Assembly (NCBI GenBank): GCA_035650275.1
Contig: DASRHY010000228.1
Location: 13,666-77,665, forward strand
Source of the DNA: DASRHY01 sp035650275
GTDB lineage: Bacteria; Actinomycetota; Actinomycetes; Propionibacteriales; Kribbellaceae
DNA: 64,000 nucleotides
Direction of reading: 5' to 3'
This document shows positions 56,566-64,000 of the stretch, piece by piece. The stretch's first letter is position 1; each line of letters begins with the position of its first letter. A program made the position numbers and the translations under genes. The notes below the pieces were generated by a model, which did not search any database, was not told where the DNA came from, and saw only the letters and a list, made by a program, of their open reading frames with translations.

Positions 56566-56751
56566 ATGGCCACGCTCACCGTGGCAGGAGCCGAGCGGAT
56601 CGCCGAGGCGGAGCGGGACACCGCGCCGGTGCCTGAGCAGGTTTCTGCGCCGTCTGTGGAGCTGGACGCCGTGGCGACAGCCTCGGTGGCGCGCGCCGCC
56701 CTTGCCGCGAGCGCACTCGCCGCCAAGATCATCCGTCCCACCACCCTCTGA
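56566..56751 (+). CDS. Small iron-regulated hypothetical protein (61 residues)
   Basis: The product begins MATLTVAGAERIAEAE and is Ala/Val/Glu-rich with no cysteine, ending in a hydrophobic helix (SVARAALAASALAAKIIRPTTL). ATG 56566 has CTGGAG upstream and lies 15 nt after the iron box, so its transcript would be iron-repressed. It has no recognised family. It could be a small membrane-associated or regulatory peptide. Confidence 0.55.
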   Translation: MATLTVAGAERIAEAERDTAPVPEQVSAPSVELDAVATASVARAALAASALAAKIIRPTTL

Positions 56752-56787
56752 CACCTCCCCGCTCGCGAACAGTCGTGGATTTGATGG

Positions 56788-57393
56788 TCAGGCCGGCGGG
56801 GCGGCGCGAAGCTGGCCGACGACCACGCCCGCGAGCAGGGCACCCAGGGTGCCGAGTACGAGATCGCCGAGCGTGTCGGTGTAGGCCGTCTGCAGCTCGG
56901 GCGAGTGCCGGACGAACGCGACGTACTCGCCGACCTCCCAGACGACAGCAGCGGTCGTGCCGAACGCAAGCGCTAGCATCACGGTCAGCCCGCGTGCGGT
57001 CGTGCGCGCTGTGAACGCGACCAGCACGCCGGCGGTGAGCAGGCCCCAGAGCACGAAGTGCATGAGGTCGTCCCACCAGGTCACGCGGTCGAACAGGTCC
57101 AGCCTGTTGCCGACCAGGTCGATCAGCCAGGGGAGCGTGATCAGCAGGTCGGCGAGCCATGGGAACGACTGCCGGCCGCGGCGCGCGGCGTACCAGAAGA
57201 TCGGCAGTGCCATCGCGCCGAGCGGGTAGACGATCAGCCGGGCGGTGGAGGCCTTGCCCTTGATGCCGCTCATGTCCGGCCAGATCAATGCCGACAGCAA
57301 CAAAGCGAACAGCAGCACTTTGGCCGCGATCGCGGCCACGGCTACCGCGCGCATGCGGCCGGAGACGGTAACGGGTGCGGTGATCATCGTCAT
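56788..57393 (-). CDS. Six-helix membrane protein of unknown function
   Basis: A 201-residue polytopic protein with hydrophobic helices at about 14-40, 50-70, 80-95, 110-130, 135-158 and 175-195. Short charged loops include DRVTWWDDLMHF and VWEVGEYVAFVRHS, whose acidic and His residues recall DUF2238-type proteins. The substrate is unknown. It lies between the iron locus and the FKBP gene, on the minus strand like FKBP. Confidence 0.65.
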   Translation of the reverse strand: MTMITAPVTVSGRMRAVAVAAIAAKVLLFALLLSALIWPDMSGIKGKASTARLIVYPLGAMALPIFWYAARRGRQSFPWLADLLITLPWLIDLVGNRLDLFDRVTWWDDLMHFVLWGLLTAGVLVAFTARTTARGLTVMLALAFGTTAAVVWEVGEYVAFVRHSPELQTAYTDTLGDLVLGTLGALLAGVVVGQLRAAPPA

Positions 57394-57454
57394 GCCCCCA
57401 GTCCAGTACGTCCCCGGCCGCCGCGCTTGAGTAGTACTACTCCAGTTCGGAGAG

Positions 57455-57826
57455 TCAGTTCACCGAGACCAGATCGACGACGAAGATCAGGGTCTCGCCG
57501 GGCTTGATCGCACCACCCGCGCCGCGGTCGCCGTACCCGAGGTGCGGCGGGATCACCAGCTTGCGCCGACCGCCCACCTTCATGCCCTGTACGCCGGTGT
57601 CCCAGCCCTGGATCACCTGGCCGACGCCGAGCTGGAAGGCCAGCGGGGCACCACGGGTGTACGACGCGTCGAACTCCTCGCCGGTCGAGTGCGCGACGCC
57701 GACGTAGTGCACGTTCACGCGCGAGCCCGCGGTGGCCTCGTCGCCGTCGCCGACGGTGAGGTCGGTGATCTCCAGGTCACTCGGCGGTGGGCCGTCGGGA
57801 AAGTCAACTTCAGGCTTCTCGGTCAT
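57455..57826 (-). CDS. FKBP-type peptidyl-prolyl isomerase
   Basis: A 123-residue single FKBP domain without signal peptide: VNVHYVGV, LGVGQVIQGWDTGVQGMKVGGRRKLVIPPHLGYG and LIFVVDLVSV, all core active-site elements. It catalyses proline isomerisation in the cytosol. ATG 57826. It is divergent from purD, with 96 nt between starts. Confidence 0.94.
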   Translation of the reverse strand: MTEKPEVDFPDGPPPSDLEITDLTVGDGDEATAGSRVNVHYVGVAHSTGEEFDASYTRGAPLAFQLGVGQVIQGWDTGVQGMKVGGRRKLVIPPHLGYGDRGAGGAIKPGETLIFVVDLVSVN

Positions 57827-57922
57827 GCCTCCACCTAAGCAGACCCGTCCGCTCGATGCGGGCCGGGACCGGGCACCGCCGCGGGGCGCGCCGCGGCCGC
57901 CATGCCGCTAGGCTCGGGCGAC

Positions 57923-59197
57923 GTGAAGGTACTGGTGATCGGCACGGGTGGACGCGAGCACGCACTGGTCTGGGGTCTGACCAGGGACCCAGGGGTCGAG
58001 CAGGTGTACGCCGCACCCGGCAATCCCGGAATCGCCGCGCTGGCGCCGGCCGCTTCGCAGAAGCCGGTCGAGTGCGTTGCCATCGACGTCACCGACCAGT
58101 TGGCCGTGGTCGGGCTGGCCCGGGAGCTCGGTGTCGACCTGGTCGTGGTCGGGCCGGAGGCGCCGCTGGTCGCAGGGCTCGCGGACCCGTTGCGGGAGGC
58201 CGGCATCGCGGTGTTCGGGCCGTCCGGGGCGGCGGCGCAGATCGAGGGCTCGAAGGCTTTCGCGAAGGACGTGATGGCCGCGGCCGGGGTGCCGACCGGC
58301 CGCGCCTACGTGTGTACGACGCCAGAGCAGGCCGCGGAGGCGATCGACGCGTTCGGCGCGCCGTACGTGGTGAAGGACGACGGCCTGGCCGCCGGCAAGG
58401 GCGTGGTGGTGACGTCGGACCGGGACGAGGCGCTGGCGCATGCCGCGGCCTGCGAGCAGGTGCTGGTCGAGGAGTTCCTGGACGGGCCGGAGGTGTCGCT
58501 GTTCGCGATCACCGACGGCGAGACGGTGCTGCCGATGCAGCCGGCGCAGGACTTCAAGCGGCTGAATGACGGTGACCAGGGTCCGAATACCGGCGGCATG
58601 GGCGCCTACACACCGTTGCCCTGGGCACCGGACGGGCTCGTCGACGAGATCTGTGAACGGGTGCTGCAGCCGACCGTCGATGAGCTGCGGCGGCGTGACA
58701 CACCGTTCACCGGCCTGCTGTACGCCGGGCTGGCGCTGACGTCACGCGGGATCCGGGTGATCGAGTTCAACTGCCGGTTCGGCGACCCGGAGACACAGGC
58801 ACTGCTGCCGATGCTGCAGAGCCCGCTGGGTGCGCTCCTGTACGCCGCCGCGACCGGCAAGCTCGAGGAGTTCGGCTCGCTGCGCTGGCAGACCGGGTCG
58901 GCGGTCACGGTCGTGGTGGCGGCGAAGAAGTATCCCGGGAAGCCGCGCAGCGGTGACGTGATCGAGGGCATCGAGGACGCGGAGGCGTCGGTCCAGGTGT
59001 TCCACGCCGGTACAGCACTGTCCGACGGCGAGCTGGTGACCTCCGGCGGCCGCGTGCTCGCGGTGACAGCTGTCGGCGACGATCTGGACGAGGCGCGCAC
59101 CAAGGCCAATGCGGGTGTCGACCTGATCAGGATCAAGGGCTCGCAGCACCGCACCGACATCGCCCTGAAGGCGGCGCGCGGCGAGATCACTGTCTAG
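57923..59197 (+). CDS. purD: Phosphoribosylamine-glycine ligase (GARS)
   Basis: A 424-residue ATP-grasp enzyme of purine synthesis. The N-terminus MKVLVIGTGGREHAL is the family signature; YVVKDDGLAAGKGVVV is the ATP-binding lysine loop and EFNCRFGDPETQ the metal site. The start is GTG 57923. The TAG stop (59195-59197) lies inside the left terminal repeat of a MITE-like element, so the natural stop is retained or supplied by the insertion. Confidence 0.96.
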   Translation: MKVLVIGTGGREHALVWGLTRDPGVEQVYAAPGNPGIAALAPAASQKPVECVAIDVTDQLAVVGLARELGVDLVVVGPEAPLVAGLADPLREAGIAVFGPSGAAAQIEGSKAFAKDVMAAAGVPTGRAYVCTTPEQAAEAIDAFGAPYVVKDDGLAAGKGVVVTSDRDEALAHAAACEQVLVEEFLDGPEVSLFAITDGETVLPMQPAQDFKRLNDGDQGPNTGGMGAYTPLPWAPDGLVDEICERVLQPTVDELRRRDTPFTGLLYAGLALTSRGIRVIEFNCRFGDPETQALLPMLQSPLGALLYAAATGKLEEFGSLRWQTGSAVTVVVAAKKYPGKPRSGDVIEGIEDAEASVQVFHAGTALSDGELVTSGGRVLAVTAVGDDLDEARTKANAGVDLIRIKGSQHRTDIALKAARGEITV

Positions 59198-59371
59198 GGG
59201 GTGTCTGATGGATCGTCGATGTGCTGCGCGGCACTCGGTGGGGCGTCTCGCGGCGTTGTCGTCGTCGCGCGATGCCTCTGAGTGTCACGGCATCGCTCTC
59301 CTCCTCCGCCTTGCGATACACCCCACCGAGCACCTGCTCGCAACATCGACGATCCATCAGACACCCCCTAG
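59194..59371. mobile_element. MITE-like element with 29-bp perfect terminal inverted repeats
   Basis: Arms 59194-59222 and 59343-59371 are perfectly complementary, beginning CTAGGGGGTGTCTGATGG and ending at a matching CTAG. Inside, a subterminal imperfect repeat (CTCGGTGGGG with CCCCACCGAG) extends the palindrome. Total 178 bp, with no transposase gene. The CTAG/TA ends suggest a TA or CTAG target duplication as in IS630/Tc1 or IS5-like elements. It is inserted at the purD stop codon and may also act as a terminator. Confidence 0.65.
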
Positions 59372-59437
59372 CCCTTGCAACCCGCGGCCCCTCGTCATCC
59401 GTATTGACGGCGACGGAGGACGCGGCGGGAGGCCAGG

Positions 59438-59944
59438 ATGGGCGAGCGTGACGAGGCGTACACCGAGTTCGTCCGGTCGACGGCCGGGACGCTGCGCCGG
59501 ACGGCGTACCTGGTCTGTGGCGACTGGCACCGCGCGGACGATGCGGTGCAGGACGCGCTGTACAAGCTCTACCTGGCCTGGCCCCGTGTGCATCGGGCCG
59601 GGAACATCCAGGCCTATGCGCGACGGGCCGTGGTGAACTCCGCGATCGACACAGGTCGCCGGCCCTGGCGCCGGGAGACGACGGCCGCCGTGCTGCCGGA
59701 TCGCGAGGTGCCGGACCGGACCACGGATCACGCGGACCGCGACGAGCTAATCGACGCGCTCGCCGTACTCGGGCCACGACAACGCGCCTGTGTCGTGCTG
59801 CGGTTCTACGACGGGCTGTCGATCGAGGAGACCGCCGAGGTCCTCGACTGCGCGGCCGGAACCGTGAAGAGCCAGACCAGCCGCGGCCTCGACCACCTCC
59901 GTGACCACCTGACCCGGACGCGGTCCGCGAACCGCGTGACGTGA
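59438..59944 (+). CDS. ECF sigma factor, SigE/SigL-like group (module 1)
   Basis: A 168-residue ECF sigma factor of the actinobacterial SigE-family (TIGR02983-like) type. Region 2 is DEAYTEFVRSTAGTLRRTAYLVCGDWHRADDAVQDALYKLYLAWPRV, and region 4 LGPRQRACVVLRFYDGLSIEETAEVLDCAAGTVKSQTSRGLDHL. ATG 59438 follows GGGAGG. The next gene, 10 nt downstream, encodes a membrane protein likely to be its regulator. It is paralogous to module 2 at 61037. Confidence 0.9.
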   Translation: MGERDEAYTEFVRSTAGTLRRTAYLVCGDWHRADDAVQDALYKLYLAWPRVHRAGNIQAYARRAVVNSAIDTGRRPWRRETTAAVLPDREVPDRTTDHADRDELIDALAVLGPRQRACVVLRFYDGLSIEETAEVLDCAAGTVKSQTSRGLDHLRDHLTRTRSANRVT

Positions 59945-59954
59945 GGACCTGACG

Positions 59955-60965
59955 ATGAACACACAGCTGAACGATGACGAGCTCGCCGAGGCGGTGCGCC
60001 GTCTCGAGGTCACGGACCCCCTGCCGGCCGTCGACCCCGACGCGCTGCTGACCCGCGGGCGACGCGGGGTACGGCGGCGTCGGATCTTCACCGGTACCGG
60101 TGCGGCGGCCGTGGTGGCGGCGATCGCGGTGTCGGCCGCGCTCCTGCCCGACCTCGGCTCCGCCGGCCATGCGCCCGGGGTCGCGAACTCCCCTTCGGCG
60201 TCGCCGACCCGAGCCACGGCCTCCGGCCTCATGGCGCCGATCCCTGGCGTATCCGCCGGAGACGCCGCCCTGGCGACGATCAGCAAGCAGGAGGCCCAGC
60301 GCAGGTGCGAGCTTCGGGAACCGGGCGTGGGTGACCAGGTGATGTCCGTCGGTCCGTACCGCGGCGGAGGCATGCTGCTGGTGGATCCGCGTTACCGCAA
60401 GGCGGCGCAACCGTCGATGTGCAACATTCCTGGCGACTCCCGGCCGACTACGGCCGGCCTCGCGGTGCTGAAGTCGGACCCGCTGCCGCGCGACACCGCC
60501 GGTCTGCTCCGGAACTGCTCGCTCGAGCTGTGGCACGACCTGCGGTCCTGGAGAGTGACGGCGAAGGACACCGCCCCGGGCCTGGTCACCACCCTGGTCG
60601 CGGTCTCGCCATCCGGGCGCTACGTCGCACACTGCCAGCTCACCGCCAATGGGGGCGACGGCGGTTCAGGGCCCGGGCTATACGCGGTCGGGCCCGCCAC
60701 GAACCAGCTGGCCTACCTCGGCGGGGCCGGGACAGCCTGCCCGATCTTCGGCGTCCGCTGCGTCGGCTGGGTGGCCTACGAGTCCGGCCGGGTGCCGTCG
60801 AACGTGGCGAAGCTCCGGTTCATCTCGAAGAACGGCCGCAGCCACGACGTCGCGGTCCGGGACGGCTGGTACGCGCTGGCCTGGAACGACACCGCGCCGA
60901 ATGCCCAGCCCAACGGACCGCTGACGGTGTACGACTCCCGCGGAAAGGTGATCTTCCGCCGTTGA
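59955..60965 (+). CDS. Membrane-anchored partner of ECF module 1 (putative anti-sigma)
   Basis: A 336-residue protein. A short cytosolic N-terminus (NDDELAEAVRRLEVTDPLPAVDPDALLTRGRRGVRRRR) precedes one membrane helix (about 45-67), a Ser/Pro/Ala linker and a large extracytoplasmic domain with several cysteines. No zinc-finger HxxxCxxC anti-sigma motif is seen, so sigma binding is inferred from the conserved gene pairing. It has the same layout as the module 2 partner. Confidence 0.7.
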   Translation: MNTQLNDDELAEAVRRLEVTDPLPAVDPDALLTRGRRGVRRRRIFTGTGAAAVVAAIAVSAALLPDLGSAGHAPGVANSPSASPTRATASGLMAPIPGVSAGDAALATISKQEAQRRCELREPGVGDQVMSVGPYRGGGMLLVDPRYRKAAQPSMCNIPGDSRPTTAGLAVLKSDPLPRDTAGLLRNCSLELWHDLRSWRVTAKDTAPGLVTTLVAVSPSGRYVAHCQLTANGGDGGSGPGLYAVGPATNQLAYLGGAGTACPIFGVRCVGWVAYESGRVPSNVAKLRFISKNGRSHDVAVRDGWYALAWNDTAPNAQPNGPLTVYDSRGKVIFRR

Positions 60966-61036
60966 ACCATCAGCCGGCTCCAACCTCCCGCGGTGCCGCG
61001 GCGTCTGTAGGGACGTGAGCACCGCGGGAGGTTCCT

Positions 61037-61564
61037 GTGCCGCGCCGTGACGACACGGCGTACGTCGAGTTCGTCAACGGGGCGAGCCGGGCGTTGCGCC
61101 GTACCGCGTACCTGGTCTGCGGCGACTGGGGCCAGGCCGAGGACCTGGTCCAGGAGGCACTGCTGAAGCTGTACGTCGCGTGGCCGCGGGTGGCGGCGTC
61201 CGAGGGGGTACACGCGTACGCCCGGCGCACGGTGGTGAACGTGGCGATCGACGCCGGCCGGAAGAGCTCGAAGCTGCGCAGCACGTCCGACGGGATCCCG
61301 GACCTGCCGGACCGGCACGACCCTGTCGGCCAGCTGGACACCCGCTCGGTCGTGATGGACGGGCTGCGCGAGCTCCCGGCCCGGGCCCGCGCCTGTGTGG
61401 TGTTGCGGTACTTCGACGACCTGTCCGTCGAGGACACCGCCCGGGCCCTCGGCGTCACCACCGGAACGGTGAAGAGCCAGACCTCCCGGGGGCTGGAGTT
61501 GCTCAGGGCAACGTTCGAGCGAGCCGGTCTCGCCCTCGACCTGGTGGGAGGTGACGCGCCATGA
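61037..61564 (+). CDS. ECF sigma factor, SigE/SigL-like group (module 2)
   Basis: A 175-residue paralogue of the module 1 sigma factor, with RRTAYLVCGDWGQAEDLVQEALLKLYVAWPRV in region 2 and ACVVLRYFDDLSVEDTARALGVTTGTVKSQTSRGLELL in region 4. The start is GTG 61037 after GGGAGG. Its stop overlaps the partner start by 4 nt (ATGA at 61561-61564), a tighter coupling than module 1. Confidence 0.9.
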   Translation: MPRRDDTAYVEFVNGASRALRRTAYLVCGDWGQAEDLVQEALLKLYVAWPRVAASEGVHAYARRTVVNVAIDAGRKSSKLRSTSDGIPDLPDRHDPVGQLDTRSVVMDGLRELPARARACVVLRYFDDLSVEDTARALGVTTGTVKSQTSRGLELLRATFERAGLALDLVGGDAP

Positions 61565-62658
61565 GCCCGGACATCCGGGAGCTGTTCGACGCCGCGGCCG
61601 ACGACTCGCGGCGGCCGCCGATCGACGCCGAGGCGCTGCTTGCTCGTGGCCGGCGCAAGGTAAGGATCCGGACCGCCGGCGCCACCCTCGGAACCGGCGT
61701 ACTGGCCGCCGCGGCCGTGGTGGCGGTGACCCAGTTCCCGAGCGTCGTCGCCGAAGGCCCGGTGCAACCGGCGGGCACGCCGTTCTCCGTGGCCACCGCG
61801 GAGACGACTCCTACGGCGCCGTCGACGCAACCCCCGACACTACCGCCGACGCCGTCCGCGACGACCCGCCCACCGCAGAGCGCGGCCCAGACCAGCGGCA
61901 CCGAGCTGGTCCGGAAGCTGAGCTATGCCGAGGCGGCGCGGCGCTGCACGCTGCGGATGAGGGCGGAGTACGGCGCGGCCGGTACACCGGTGCCGACAGT
62001 GATCGGCCCCGGCGAGTCGCAGCGCGAGGGGATGTACGTCACCGACCTGCTGCGGATCAAGATGCCGGACGGCACCGAGGCGCACTGCTCGGTGCCAGGC
62101 TCCGCGAGCCCGTCCTACACGCAGAAGCCCGAGGTGGCGCCGGGCGACGCGCGGGCCGAGTGCGGCCGGCTGACCTGGACGAACCTGACCAGCTGGACGG
62201 TCGCCGAGCAACGCGACACCGACCGCGGCCTGGTCGCGATCCTGCTCTCGAACGACCGCCGGGCGATGCTGTACTGCGATATCGACGGTCCGGGAGCCAG
62301 CCGGGAAAAGACCACCGCCTTCCCCGGCGCGAGCGTGTACGTGCTGCACGGCCCGCAGTCCTCCGGACGGGCCGGCGGGTCGCCGAGCGGGGTGCTCGGT
62401 GCGGCGCCGGACTCCACGCCCGTGCACTGGCTCGGCGCGGTCAAGGACGGCCGGCAGATCTGGGGAGGTGGCGGCCTCGCCTCGAAGGGCGCGGTCCGGT
62501 ATGTGCTGTTCGCGGGCACCCGGAAGGTGGCCGAGAGCAAGGTGTTCTACGGGATCTACGCGATCCGGGTCTGGCTCCCGCCGGCCGCGGGCGAGCCGAG
62601 TCTATTGCGCGGGTACGACGCCGCCGGCACAGTCGTCGAGTCGTACCAGCCGTTCTGA
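61561..62658 (+). CDS. Membrane-anchored partner of ECF module 2 (putative anti-sigma)
   Basis: A 365-residue protein with the same plan as the module 1 partner: N-terminal PIDAEALLARGRRKVRIRT, one membrane helix (about 40-62), a Thr/Pro-rich linker (about 78-110) and an extracytoplasmic domain with cysteines (TLRM.., HCSVPGS, AECGRLTW, YCDIDG). Translational overlap with the sigma gene supports a physical partnership. No known catalytic motif. Confidence 0.7.
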   Translation: MSPDIRELFDAAADDSRRPPIDAEALLARGRRKVRIRTAGATLGTGVLAAAAVVAVTQFPSVVAEGPVQPAGTPFSVATAETTPTAPSTQPPTLPPTPSATTRPPQSAAQTSGTELVRKLSYAEAARRCTLRMRAEYGAAGTPVPTVIGPGESQREGMYVTDLLRIKMPDGTEAHCSVPGSASPSYTQKPEVAPGDARAECGRLTWTNLTSWTVAEQRDTDRGLVAILLSNDRRAMLYCDIDGPGASREKTTAFPGASVYVLHGPQSSGRAGGSPSGVLGAAPDSTPVHWLGAVKDGRQIWGGGGLASKGAVRYVLFAGTRKVAESKVFYGIYAIRVWLPPAAGEPSLLRGYDAAGTVVESYQPF

Positions 62659-62743
62659 CCCGGCTCGCCGCGAGTGCTAGCGGATCACCGCCTTGTGGCC
62701 GAGCCACCAGCAGGAAGGCTTGGTGGTGCGGGAGAATGACCCG

Positions 62744-64000
62744 GTGACCGCGAAACCCGTGATCCCCGACGTCCTCGCTGCCCGCTACGCCAGCCGCGAG
62801 ATGGCGCGGCTGTGGTCCGCCGAGCACAAGATCGTGTTGGAGCGGCAGCTGTGGCTCGCCATACTGCGAGCGCAGCAGGACCTCGGCGTGGAGGTGCCGG
62901 ATGGTGTGGTCGAGGCGTACGCAGCGGTCGTGGACGACGTCGACCTGACCTCGATCGCGGCCCGGGAGCGGGTCACCCGGCACGACGTGAAGGCGCGGAT
63001 CGAGGAGTTCAACGCCCTCGCAGGGCACCAGCATGTCCACAAGGGCATGACCAGCCGGGACCTGACCGAGAACGTCGAGCAGCTGCAGATCCGGGCCGGT
63101 CTGGAGCTGGTCCGGGACCGCGCCGTCGCCACCGCGGTCAAGCTGGCGTCGCTGGCGGCCGAGCACACGGAGCTGGTGCTGACCGGCCGGTCGCACAACG
63201 TCGCCGCGCAGGCGACCACGCTCGGGAAGCGGTTCGCGTCCGCGGCCGAGGAGCTGCTGGTCGCGATCGAGCGGGTCGAGGAGCTGATCGAGCGGTACCC
63301 GCTGCGCGGGATCAAGGGCCCGGTCGGCACCGCGCAGGACATGCTCGACCTGCTCGGCTCCGACGACAGGCTGGCCGAGCTGGAGCAGCGGGTCGCGCGC
63401 CACCTCGGCTTCACACGCGTGCTGACCAGCGTCGGCCAGGTGTACCCGCGGTCGCTGGACTACGAAGCGGTGAGCGCGCTGGTCCAGCTCGCCGCGGGCC
63501 CGTCCAGCCTTGCGACCACGATCCGGCTGATGGCCGGGCACGAACTGGTCACCGAAGGGTTCAAGGAGGGCCAGGTCGGGTCGTCGGCGATGCCGCACAA
63601 GATGAACAGCCGGTCCTGCGAACGCGTGAACGGGCTCGCGGTGATCCTGCGCGGCTACGCCTCGATGGCCGGTGAGCTGGCCGGTGCGCAGTGGAACGAG
63701 GGCGACGTGTTCTGCTCGGTGGTACGGCGGGTCGCGTTGCCGGACGCGTTCTTCGCGCTGGACGGGCTGTTCGAGACGTTCCTGACCGTACTCGATGAGT
63801 TCGGCGCCTACCCCGCGGTCGTCGCGCGGGAACTCGACCGGTACCTACCATTCCTCGCCACGACCCGGATCCTCGTCGGCGCCGTCCGGCGCGGGGTCGG
63901 GCGCGAGGCAGCCCACGAGGCCATCAAGGAACACGCGGTCGCCGCCGGGCTCGCTATGCGCGAGAAGGGCCTGACCGAGAACGACCTCTTCGACCGGCTA
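62744..64000 (+). CDS. purB: Adenylosuccinate lyase (3' end beyond window)
   Basis: 419 codons are visible. The N-terminus MTAKPVIPDVLAARYASREMARLW is typical; HKGMTSRDLTENVEQ and GRSHNVAAQATT are substrate loops, and the fumarase-superfamily signature GSSAMPHKMNSRS carries the catalytic serine. It cleaves SAICAR and adenylosuccinate in purine synthesis. The start is GTG 62744, with GGGAG 9 nt upstream. About 50-60 residues should lie beyond the window. Confidence 0.95.
   Translation, partial: MTAKPVIPDVLAARYASREMARLWSAEHKIVLERQLWLAILRAQQDLGVEVPDGVVEAYAAVVDDVDLTSIAARERVTRHDVKARIEEFNALAGHQHVHKGMTSRDLTENVEQLQIRAGLELVRDRAVATAVKLASLAAEHTELVLTGRSHNVAAQATTLGKRFASAAEELLVAIERVEELIERYPLRGIKGPVGTAQDMLDLLGSDDRLAELEQRVARHLGFTRVLTSVGQVYPRSLDYEAVSALVQLAAGPSSLATTIRLMAGHELVTEGFKEGQVGSSAMPHKMNSRSCERVNGLAVILRGYASMAGELAGAQWNEGDVFCSVVRRVALPDAFFALDGLFETFLTVLDEFGAYPAVVARELDRYLPFLATTRILVGAVRRGVGREAAHEAIKEHAVAAGLAMREKGLTENDLFDRL

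Noticed and set aside
59223..59342. A gene inside the MITE-like element
   Set aside because: The interior is 120 bp with no start, ribosome site or conserved frame.

Overview
The window is very GC-rich actinobacterial chromosome. Third-position GC is strong, GTG starts and 4-nt start/stop overlaps are frequent, and it carries AfsR-type, GntR and ECF regulators, an IdeR-type iron box and a scattered purA/purD/purB set. The style fits Nocardioidaceae/Kribbella-like bacteria. That is an impression from gene content, not a database result.

Positions 1-20497 look like one specialised-metabolite gene cluster with no NRPS or PKS. One minus-strand operon (20497 down to 11178) encodes a lysine/ornithine N-monooxygenase, a PP-loop ATP pyrophosphatase, a small cupin, a methionyl-tRNA-synthetase-like enzyme, an FAD amine oxidase, an ATP-grasp ligase and a family-5 solute-binding protein without a signal peptide. 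N-hydroxylase + cupin + MetRS-like + FAD oxidase is the known signature of hydrazine (N-N bond) formation, as in the s56-p1 enzymes Spb38/40/39. Here the cupin and MetRS halves are separate genes. A second minus-strand operon (6696 down to 1) encodes an arginine-deiminase/DDAH-fold hydrolase, a small beta protein, both subunits of a B12-dependent glutamate mutase, an AsnRS-derived asparagine-synthetase-like enzyme, an APC permease and an FMN glutamate-synthase-domain protein that runs off the left edge. Between the operons lie a second ATP-grasp ligase, an MFS exporter and a cytochrome P450 with an unusual I-helix. My reading is an NRPS-independent pathway to a hydrazine-containing, possibly 3-methylaspartate/3-methylasparagine-containing, small peptide. 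The product is unknown.

Positions 20597-36188 hold ordinary metabolic and regulatory genes: SDR, MTHFR-like, LysR, aldo/keto reductase, threonine degradation (tdh-kbl), pyrE, lemA, a 973-residue AfsR-like regulator, DedA, a SpoU methyltransferase and a cNMP-binding protein. Positions 36209-46137 hold a giant adenylate cyclase/ATPase, a sugar-phosphate SIS enzyme with its GntR regulator, fructose-bisphosphate aldolase and small proteins. Positions 46287-64000 carry DUF3151, GlxA/AraC regulators, purA, a divergent EF-Tu behind an attenuator-like leader, a Ser/Thr kinase, an iron-regulated locus, FKBP, purD, a MITE-like element, two tandem ECF sigma modules and the start of purB.

Non-coding highlights are a family of paired 22-bp direct repeats at five sites, a 28-bp-arm inverted repeat between convergent cluster genes, a leaderless uORF with mutually exclusive hairpins before the EF-Tu paralogue, and a 178-bp element with 29-bp terminal inverted repeats inserted at the purD stop codon. 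I saw no rRNA or tRNA gene and no CRISPR array.
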